Below the pieces are notes generated by a model that saw only the letters and a list, made by a program, of their open reading frames with translations, searched no databases and was not told where the DNA came from. This document shows, piece after piece, positions 1 through 6,291 of a DNA stretch of 15,693 bases. This stretch comes from Burkholderiales bacterium (GTDB lineage Bacteria > Pseudomonadota > Gammaproteobacteria > Burkholderiales > Burkholderiaceae_B), in the NCBI GenBank assembly GCA_005788065.1, contig SXZD01000105.1, positions 1 to 15,693 on the forward strand, given 5' to 3'. The position numbers and the translations under genes were made by a program. How positions within the stretch are numbered: the stretch's first letter is position 1; each line of letters begins with the position of its first letter.

Positions 1-1082
1 AAGCTTTCGCGCCGTCCGTTGCCGGTGATCGGCATTTTCATGAGCCGCGCGTTGGTCATGTCCTGGATGTAGCCGCGCAAAATGCCGTCTTCAATCAGCA
101 CCGTGCGTTGGGTGGGGTTGCCCTCATCATCCACATTCAGCGAGCCGCGACGGTTGGCCAATGTGCCATCGTCCACTACGGTCACGCCGGGGGAGGCCAC
201 CCGTTCGCCGATGCGACCGGAAAACGCGCTGGACCCCTTGCGGTTGAAGTCGCCCTCAAGCCCGTGACCAATGGCCTCATGCAGCAGGATGCCGGGCCAT
301 CCCGGGCCCAGTACCACCGTCTGCAGGCCAGCGGGCGCCGGCTTTGCGTCCAGATTGATGAGGGCCTGATCCACCGCCGTGTCGGCAAAATGCTTCAACC
401 TTGCATCGTCGAAATGCGCAAAATCAAAACGCCCGCCCCCGCCGGACCCACCGCTTTCGCGCCGGCCGTCCTGCTCTACCAGAACAGAGACGCTCAGGCG
501 CACCAGCGGACGGATATCGGCCGCCATGACGCCGTCGCTGCGGGCCACCAGCATGATTTCCCACGCGCCGACCAGGCTGGCCATGACCTGCTTGACCCGG
601 GGGTCACGGCTGCGGGCAAGATGTTCAATCCGTTCAAGGATAGACACCTTGGCCATGGAGTCGAGCGAGAGAATGGGGTTGGACGAACCGTAGAGGTCCA
701 AACCCGCCTGTGCTGTCAGGCTGCGGTCGATGCGGTGCTTTTTGCTCTGCCCGGCCGCAGCGATGGCTTTGACCGACCGGCAGGCTTCTGCCAGCGGCTT
801 GAATGCGATGTCGTCGGAATACGCAAAGGCGGTTTTTTCGCCCGTAACAGCCCGCACACCCACACCCTGCTCGATGCTGAAACTGCCCGACTTCACGATA
901 CCTTCGTCCAGACTCCAGCCCTCTACGCAGCTGTACTGGAAATAGGCGTCGGCAAAGTCGACCTTGCGGGTAAAAATGTCAGCCAGCGCCTTGCGCACAC
1001 GGCCTTCATCAAGGCCATAAGGTGTCCAGAGGACGTCTTGCGCAGTGCCAAGGGTATTGAAAACGGATTCAGGTGCGTTCAT
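1..1082 (-). CDS. tldD: Metalloprotease TldD (partial, 3' end outside window)
   Basis: TldD is the zinc-binding subunit of the TldD/TldE(PmbA) protease, which degrades unfolded peptides and matures or clears peptides such as microcin B17 and CcdA in E. coli. About 360 N-terminal residues are present of the roughly 480 usual for the family; the rest runs off base 1. The metal-site motif HEAIGH lies at residues 268-273 and is followed by the family stretch GLEGDFNRKGSSAFSG. The upstream segment RPLVRLSVSVLVEQDG and the glycine-rich run ESGGSGGGGRF are also typical, as is NGRRES near the cut. The ATG at 1080-1082 gives an N-terminus that aligns with known TldD starts, although its ribosome binding site is weak. 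It lies 183 bp downstream of the amidase gene on the same strand. The partner gene tldE/pmbA is not in the window. Confidence 0.97.
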   Translation of the reverse strand, partial: MNAPESVFNTLGTAQDVLWTPYGLDEGRVRKALADIFTRKVDFADAYFQYSCVEGWSLDEGIVKSGSFSIEQGVGVRAVTGEKTAFAYSDDIAFKPLAEACRSVKAIAAAGQSKKHRIDRSLTAQAGLDLYGSSNPILSLDSMAKVSILERIEHLARSRDPRVKQVMASLVGAWEIMLVARSDGVMAADIRPLVRLSVSVLVEQDGRRESGGSGGGGRFDFAHFDDARLKHFADTAVDQALINLDAKPAPAGLQTVVLGPGWPGILLHEAIGHGLEGDFNRKGSSAFSGRIGERVASPGVTVVDDGTLANRRGSLNVDDEGNPTQRTVLIEDGILRGYIQDMTNARLMKMPITGNGRRES

Positions 1083-1265
1083 GGGGTACAGCTTTCAGCA
1101 AATTGTCATTTCAGCCACCAGAATACCGCAGACGGCACGACAGGGGTAAACGGGATCACCTGCACGGGGTTTGGATACGGGACGGGTGGCATACGCGCCG
1201 CAAGAACCGTACATTGCGGCTTGAAGACACGCGTCATGCCCGGACAGAGGCGCACACACGCCCGG
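1083..1265. other. Gap between amidase and tldD, no gene assigned
   Basis: This 183 bp gap is the longest non-coding stretch in the window. On the minus strand the tldD-register frame stays open from the amidase stop until a TGA 12-14 bases before the tldD ATG, and a second frame (1106-1330) is also open, but neither has a ribosome site or recognisable product. A weak minus-strand -10-like TATTCT is present without a convincing -35. The gap probably carries the tldD promoter and leader, which is inference. Confidence 0.4.
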
Positions 1266-2078
1266 TCAGAGCACCCGGTGCTCAAGTGCCGGCAACTGCG
1301 CTCGCACGCCCTGCAGACGCTCGGGGTCAAACTCGCCCATCAACACGCCTTCGCCCTCGGGCAGACATGCAAGCACTTGCCCCCACGGGTCTATCCACAT
1401 GCTGTGACCCCAGGTGCGGCGGCCGTTGTCGTGTTCGCCACCCTGTCCACAGGCCAGCACATAGCACTGGTTTTCAATGGCGCGGGCCCGCAGCAGAATT
1501 TCCCAATGCGCACGCCCGGTTGTATAAGTAAACGCAGCCGGCACCAGAATGACACCCACTGGCCCCATGGCCCGGTACATTTCCGGAAAACGCAGGTCGT
1601 AGCACACCGACAGACCGAACTTCGTTCCAAGCGCATCAAACGACACGACACCGCTGCCAGCCTCGATGGTATTGGCCTCGTCGTAGCGTTCTTTTTCGTT
1701 GGCGTAACGGAAGAGATGGATTTTGTCGTAGCGGGCCGTTGACTCGCCTTTCGGGTTGAACACCAGCGTCGTGTTGCGCACCTTGCCGTCAGACTCGCAA
1801 GCCAGCGGCAACGTACCGCCGACAATCCATACACCGTGGCGCTTGGCTGTTTCGGACAGGAAGGCCTGCACCGGTCCTTGGCCGGGCGTTTCGCGAATGG
1901 CGACTTTGTCGGTATCGCGACGGCCCATAAGCGCAAAGTATTCGGGCAAGAGAATCAGCTTCGCACCCTGCTCTGCCGCTTTTGCGATCTGCTCTTGCGC
2001 AAAGTACAGGTTGTCATCAACCGATGTGGAGGACACCATTTGAATGGCAGCCAGTTTGAAAGGCGACGCACTGCTCAT
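1266..2078 (-). CDS. Nitrilase-superfamily carbon-nitrogen hydrolase (Nit-like amidase)
   Basis: This 270-residue cytoplasmic protein has the Glu-Lys-Cys triad of the nitrilase superfamily: E46 in LLPEYF, K119 in YDKIHLF and C159 in SVCYDLRFPEMYR. The motif set and length match the Nit1/Nit2 branch, so hydrolysis of deaminated glutathione is the best guess. The substrate is inferred from family resemblance only; another omega-amidase role is possible. I chose the ATG at 2076-2078 over an in-frame start at 2132 because it has a strong GGGAG ribosome site six bases upstream and starts right before the first beta strand (KLAAIQM). It sits between yhdP and tldD. The same order, yhdP then nitrilase then tldD, occurs in Pseudomonas, so the placement looks ancient. 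Its last five codons form a perfect palindrome. Confidence 0.93.
   Translation of the reverse strand: MSSASPFKLAAIQMVSSTSVDDNLYFAQEQIAKAAEQGAKLILLPEYFALMGRRDTDKVAIRETPGQGPVQAFLSETAKRHGVWIVGGTLPLACESDGKVRNTTLVFNPKGESTARYDKIHLFRYANEKERYDEANTIEAGSGVVSFDALGTKFGLSVCYDLRFPEMYRAMGPVGVILVPAAFTYTTGRAHWEILLRARAIENQCYVLACGQGGEHDNGRRTWGHSMWIDPWGQVLACLPEGEGVLMGEFDPERLQGVRAQLPALEHRVL
1269..1283. other. Perfect palindrome at the 3' end of the amidase gene
   Basis: GAGCACCCGGTGCTC (plus strand) is self-complementary apart from its central base and ends directly before the stop codon. It could fold into a 6-7 bp hairpin in the mRNA. No T-run follows in the direction of transcription, so it is not a standard intrinsic terminator. 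It encodes Glu-His-Arg-Val-Leu. Confidence 0.5.
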
Positions 2079-2084
2079 GACGGT

Positions 2085-2089
2085 CTCCC
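2085..2089 (-). promoter_or_regulatory. Ribosome binding site of the Nit-like amidase
   Basis: GGGAG on the minus strand lies six bases before the ATG at 2078. It decides the start: no comparable site precedes the longer in-frame start at 2132. Confidence 0.7.
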
Positions 2090-2159
2090 GCTCTTGTATG
2101 TTTATCCCTGACGGGCGTTTGCGAACCATCACAGTTCACCGGTTGCGCAACGGCTTGGC

Positions 2160-5100
2160 TTATTTCGGATTGCCCGCTTGGGGCACCTGCACAGCCCCAC
2201 GCTCGACTTTTTCAACGACCGGATCATCCCACGTTCCAGTGACTTTCATATCATAGGAAAAAGCCTTGGAAAGCGGATCTTTCAACACCAATTGAGCCAG
2301 AAACGCGCCCAAGCCCACCGCTGGGTTGGCCATCATGACTGAATACATGAGCGTACCACCGGCTGCATTGATCTCGGGCAGCACCACCGCACGCAGATCC
2401 TGGGTTTCGTTCACCAGATTGACGGTACCGTCCAACAGCACCGTTGCGCCGGTTCCCCGCATCTTGAAATCACGGGTACTCAACACGCCATTGCTGATGC
2501 CCGCTGTTGCAAAAATCTGATCGAACGCAAAACCGGCTGCAAAAATATCGGAGAAATCGAGCGTGAGTCTGCGCGGCAATGACTGGAATGACAGGATGCC
2601 GAGCAAACGCCCCACACCAGGCTCTACCTTGAGGAACTGCCCATCCTTGATGTCGAGTTTCAGGTTGCCTGACATGGTGGCGTAGTCAAACGACTGGGGT
2701 GGACCTTTCCACTGCAGGTTACCGGATACGATACCCGCTCCGCCGCGCAACACCTTTTCCATGCCCACCCGGTCCAGCAGCTTGCCGGAATTCTGTACAT
2801 CCATACGAAAGTCAATCCGCGTGCGGCGAGGCTGTCCGAGCTGCTCGCGTCGCCAATCGCCCTTGCCGGCCAGCGTGAAATCCGGGTTGCTGACCTGAAA
2901 CTCCCGCAATATCCATTGCTTGACAGAACCCTCGCCCTCGTTGGAAGCCAGCAGTCGCAGTCGGCCCAGTCGCGTCTTGCCCAGATTCATGTCATCGACC
3001 GTGATATCCAAGGCTGGAACCTCGAACAGGTCTGTGGGGTCAGGTGGCAGACCAGTGACCTCGACAGCAGTCGATTCGGGTAATGTCAGACGGGCAAAAT
3101 TCAATTGCAGCTTGCCGGCGACATTGCCAGCCGCAGCACTGGGTGCAATCCACAATGCAGTGCCCTTGCCTTCATCGGCTGAGATGTCGAAGGACCATCG
3201 GTCTTTTTGTCGGTTGGCCCCGAGCGTCAAGCGATTGAAACGCTTGTTGCCGATGATCAGGGAATTGGCTCGTACAGAGATGCGGTCCGGATTGAGTCCG
3301 ACACCGGCATCCCCTGATTCAGGTGCCATGCCGATGCTGTCCTCCGACAACGGGGATGTGTCACTGAACTGCGTGCGCTGCCACTGGTCAAGATCCAGCT
3401 CGGGCAAGGTCACGCTCAGCCGTATGCCCTGTTCAGGCATGGCCAAAGGTTCGCCAACCGCCAGCGCACCCCGCACGGGATCCGACTTGCCCTTGGTCCG
3501 GTCCCGTTCAATACGTCCGGCCAACAGTGCCCCTTTCTGAGAGGCCAGCGCGATACGGATTTCGTCCCGCTGCAGTTCACCGTTGCGCATGACGGTGGGC
3601 AGCATGCGGAACTCGAGCGGCCAGACATCGTTGGCGCGCTTTACAAAGGGCTCGGGCAGATCGAGTGCGATACCCTGCAAGGTACTTTCAACAGTGATGT
3701 CGGGCTCTCCGGCGCCGGGCTTGACCACGACATTGGCTGCAAACCGGGTCTGACCGCTGGCGCGCAAAGTTGCCGGCACACCGAGATAGCGCTTCAGTGC
3801 TGTGGCTGTAGCGTTGCCTTCTGCGCGTATCGTCATGATGCCGTCAGTGCGGGTAGCAGCATCCACTTTCAGTGGGCCACCGAGTGCCGTGCCGCTGAGG
3901 CCTTTCATGGAGATACCCGATTCGGTGAAATCCAGCGTCCCACGCACCCTGGACAGTTGCGGCACCCCGCGGGTGATAAAAATGTCATTGTCGGCAAATG
4001 TGAGCGTGCCCTTGACTTCGGTTTTCTCGGGTACGTCCAGCGGAATGCGCAAGCCCAGGGCGAGCCGCGCATTGCCGGTGGCCATGCTGCCTTTGAGCAA
4101 CCCACTGAGCATATCCGACACCGGTGACGCATTGACATACCGGACCATCTCGGCAAGCGCTGCCTGTGAGTCCCCTTCAATCAGCAGAAGCGTTTTATCG
4201 GCATCCAGTGAAGGGATGCGCAACGTCACATTGTTGAGCACGGCATCGCGCGTGCGCGCCGATTTGGCCACGACCGTCATGGCCTCATTGGCAAAGCGGA
4301 TGTCGCCCTCAATGTCGCGGACGGCAGGCCAGTCAGACGCGAACAGCACTTCGCCTTTCTGGATGCGCGCGTTGACAAAGAACTCGCCGCGCTTGCGGTC
4401 CGGGAACGGGAAATGCCACAGATTGCCTTTGAGCTTCCAGCGTCCGTCGTGCGCCACGCCGCCCTTCAGTGCGGTGTTGAGCCAGCCCAGCGTGTCATTG
4501 CCGATGACCAGCGGCATGTAGCCGGCCACATCGGCCACCGGCACGCGGTTGAATGAGCCAGACAAATTGGCGTCGGGCATTTCGCCACGACCGAACACCA
4601 GATCGCCCTGCATGGACACCCGCATGCCATCGCGCTCAATTTCAAGCGTATCCCAGTCCAGCAAAAGTCGCCGATCGAGATTGGTGGACGTTTTCCAGGA
4701 GCCTTCAGACGTCAGTCGTGTAAACGGTAGTCGGGTTTGCTGAAGCACATCATGCAGATCCACATGCCCTGCGCCGCTGCGGATGAACCATTGCCCGCCA
4801 TCAGACTGCGCAGCCAAACGACCGGTCAAACCAGCGAAACCCGGCAGGCGCACATCCGGATTGAGCTGAACCGACTGCAAGCCCAAATCGTTGAATTCCG
4901 CTTTCAGGCGGATGTCGGCCGGGCTCTGCAACTCGCCGCTCCAGCGGGCATCCAGATCGAGAATCACACCCTGCGGATTGGCTTGCCGCAGCAATTCACC
5001 GGCCTTTTGCGGCAAGGGCGCATCGCGCAACGCTGCCGCCACGATACCCAGATCGACCCGACCCATCCTCACCTGCCCCGACCGGCGGGACGGGTCAATG

Positions 5101-6146
5101 TGATCCTCGAGTTTGAGCTCCGCATTCATGGGCGCAAGCCGTGTGCCATCTGGCGCGGTGAGAACCAGAGACTTGATGGCCACTTGCTGGTTGCCGTTGT
5201 GATCGGCACGCCAGTCGATACGGCCGGCGATATCGCGAAGGCGGAAACCGTGCTCGGTCTGGCTGTTGTACAACGACAGCAAAGCGATATCAGGGTCTAC
5301 CGTCAGCCGGGTCGCGCGCAGGCTGTCGAATTCCAGCCAGACCTTGCCACCGCCACTCAAGTCTGTGAGCCACATCGGGATGTCCAGCCAGGGCCTCAAG
5401 CTGCGGGTAACGGCGGACTGAACCGATACATACACATCACCACGCCACTTGCTGACGTCTGCTGCACTGCCGGCAATCAGCGGTGTGTAGAAGCGGGTCT
5501 GCAACTCCAGTCGTGCCCCACCCGGTTCGCCATCGGATCCCGTCAAACCATCCGATGGGCCCGAAATGACGCGCCCGCTCAAGGCAGCCCGATGCAGGTT
5601 GACCAGATTATTCAGGCGAAACTGTACGTCAGCCGCCTCCAGAACGGCCTTGCTGCGGGTGAGGTCCGTCCACAGCACGCGCGCATCCTTGACCTGAATG
5701 TCTCCCTGCCGCAGCAGCCACGCGAGTGCAGGACTATCGCCCTCACCTCCAGTCGGAATCTCGATACCCGCCACATGAAAACGGCCCTGCCTGTCGCGGC
5801 GCGCCTCCAGTGTGGCGCCCTCGATAAGCAAGCTGGACAATCGCGGCTCAAGTGCTGCCAACGACGTCCACGACAGCGACGCGCTGATGGCGGGCAGACT
5901 GAAGGCAACGCTGTCGTCGGCTTCAAGGATGGCAAAGTCGCTTACCTCTGCCCACGGCTCCAACCCCCGCCACCGAGCCTGAAGGGCGCCGATTCGCACA
6001 CGCTTGCCCAACGCGTCGGTCAGGACAGTTTCCAGTTCCCCCTTGTACTGCGGCACCATAGGCAGCAGCACATAGCGTCCGCCCAGCACGATGGCGCAGA
6101 AACCGAAAAAAAGAACCATCAGCGACAGGGACAGCCAGCGTTTCAT
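2160..6146 (-). CDS. yhdP: YhdP-family AsmA-like envelope phospholipid transport protein
   Basis: This is a 1328-residue protein, slightly longer than E. coli YhdP (1266). One hydrophobic anchor covers residues 4-29, followed by a very long periplasmic beta-rich body of the DUF3971/AsmA-like type. The C-terminal family signature RLLGILSFQSLPRRLTLDFSD falls near residues 1177-1198, with the usual later segments LDGTVNLVNETQDLRA and a GLGAFLAQLVLKDPL helix. In E. coli, YhdP, TamB and YdbH act in parallel to move phospholipid from inner to outer membrane; YhdP is anchored in the inner membrane and spans the periplasm. The start at 6146 has AAGG five bases upstream and places the anchor at the N-terminus. 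The frame stays open upstream to 6353 and that part is rich in cysteine (see findings). It is divergent from glnE and followed by the amidase after 81 bp. Confidence 0.95.
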   Translation of the reverse strand: MKRWLSLSLMVLFFGFCAIVLGGRYVLLPMVPQYKGELETVLTDALGKRVRIGALQARWRGLEPWAEVSDFAILEADDSVAFSLPAISASLSWTSLAALEPRLSSLLIEGATLEARRDRQGRFHVAGIEIPTGGEGDSPALAWLLRQGDIQVKDARVLWTDLTRSKAVLEAADVQFRLNNLVNLHRAALSGRVISGPSDGLTGSDGEPGGARLELQTRFYTPLIAGSAADVSKWRGDVYVSVQSAVTRSLRPWLDIPMWLTDLSGGGKVWLEFDSLRATRLTVDPDIALLSLYNSQTEHGFRLRDIAGRIDWRADHNGNQQVAIKSLVLTAPDGTRLAPMNAELKLEDHIDPSRRSGQVRMGRVDLGIVAAALRDAPLPQKAGELLRQANPQGVILDLDARWSGELQSPADIRLKAEFNDLGLQSVQLNPDVRLPGFAGLTGRLAAQSDGGQWFIRSGAGHVDLHDVLQQTRLPFTRLTSEGSWKTSTNLDRRLLLDWDTLEIERDGMRVSMQGDLVFGRGEMPDANLSGSFNRVPVADVAGYMPLVIGNDTLGWLNTALKGGVAHDGRWKLKGNLWHFPFPDRKRGEFFVNARIQKGEVLFASDWPAVRDIEGDIRFANEAMTVVAKSARTRDAVLNNVTLRIPSLDADKTLLLIEGDSQAALAEMVRYVNASPVSDMLSGLLKGSMATGNARLALGLRIPLDVPEKTEVKGTLTFADNDIFITRGVPQLSRVRGTLDFTESGISMKGLSGTALGGPLKVDAATRTDGIMTIRAEGNATATALKRYLGVPATLRASGQTRFAANVVVKPGAGEPDITVESTLQGIALDLPEPFVKRANDVWPLEFRMLPTVMRNGELQRDEIRIALASQKGALLAGRIERDRTKGKSDPVRGALAVGEPLAMPEQGIRLSVTLPELDLDQWQRTQFSDTSPLSEDSIGMAPESGDAGVGLNPDRISVRANSLIIGNKRFNRLTLGANRQKDRWSFDISADEGKGTALWIAPSAAAGNVAGKLQLNFARLTLPESTAVEVTGLPPDPTDLFEVPALDITVDDMNLGKTRLGRLRLLASNEGEGSVKQWILREFQVSNPDFTLAGKGDWRREQLGQPRRTRIDFRMDVQNSGKLLDRVGMEKVLRGGAGIVSGNLQWKGPPQSFDYATMSGNLKLDIKDGQFLKVEPGVGRLLGILSFQSLPRRLTLDFSDIFAAGFAFDQIFATAGISNGVLSTRDFKMRGTGATVLLDGTVNLVNETQDLRAVVLPEINAAGGTLMYSVMMANPAVGLGAFLAQLVLKDPLSKAFSYDMKVTGTWDDPVVEKVERGAVQVPQAGNPK

Positions 6147-6154
6147 GGGTGCCT

Positions 6155-6170
6155 TGGGGCAATCCTTGCA
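6155..6170 (+). promoter_or_regulatory. Candidate sigma-54 (-24/-12) promoter toward glnE
   Basis: The plus strand reads TGGGGCAATCCTTGCA. Against the sigma-54 consensus TGGCACG-N4-TTGCW it keeps TGG, the C before the spacer and the full TTGCA, with GG and GC separated by exactly ten bases; three of twelve consensus positions differ. Transcription would start near 6181, leaving a leader of about 110 bases before the glnE ATG. It overlaps the complement of the yhdP ribosome site. Only a weak NtrC-like half-site (GCACCA, 6053-6058) is visible upstream. It could be a chance match. Confidence 0.35.
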
Positions 6171-6202
6171 GAGAAAAAGGGACAATGCGTGAGCGCGGGC
6201 AC

Positions 6203-6235
6203 CTGTCGGCCGATGACAGTCGGAACACCGGGTGT
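6203..6235. other. Two small dyads in the yhdP/glnE divergent region
   Basis: CTGTC (6203-6207) pairs with GACAG (6215-6219) around a seven-base loop. Six bases later ACACCGGGTGT (6225-6235) is a palindrome around one central base. Their side-by-side position between two divergent genes would suit a regulator site or a leader hairpin, but neither matches an operator I can name. Confidence 0.3.
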
Positions 6236-6265
6236 CACAATCAGCAGGCAAGCAGGCAGCGTGCG

Positions 6266-6281
6266 TAATTTTACATTTTAT
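6266..6281. promoter_or_regulatory. AT-rich block upstream of glnE, possible -10 region
   Basis: TAATTTTACATTTTAT stands out from its GC-rich surroundings. It contains -10-like hexamers (TACATT, and TAAAAT on the minus strand) but no good -35 at 16-18 bases in either direction. If used for glnE, the leader would be only about 5-15 bases. It may serve yhdP, glnE, both or neither. Confidence 0.25.
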
Positions 6282-6291
6282 GCAGGGATAC

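Noticed and set aside
1..6. HindIII site (AAGCTT) at the very first bases
   Set aside because: It might mark a cloned fragment end, but it lies within continuous tldD coding sequence and a single six-base match proves nothing.
1106..1330. 74-codon minus-strand open frame across the amidase end and the gap before tldD
   Set aside because: Starts inside the amidase gene without a ribosome site and resembles nothing; probably chance in GC-rich DNA.
108..1742. 544-codon plus-strand open frame opposite tldD and the amidase gene
   Set aside because: It is in exactly complementary codon register with both genes, and the 183 bp gap is a multiple of three, so it only reflects rare TTA, CTA and TCA codons. 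Its product has no recognisable domain.
2142..2151. GTTGCGCAAC palindrome between yhdP and the amidase gene
   Set aside because: Only ten bases, with no loop and no T-run, so not a terminator, and no matching second site to suggest an operator.
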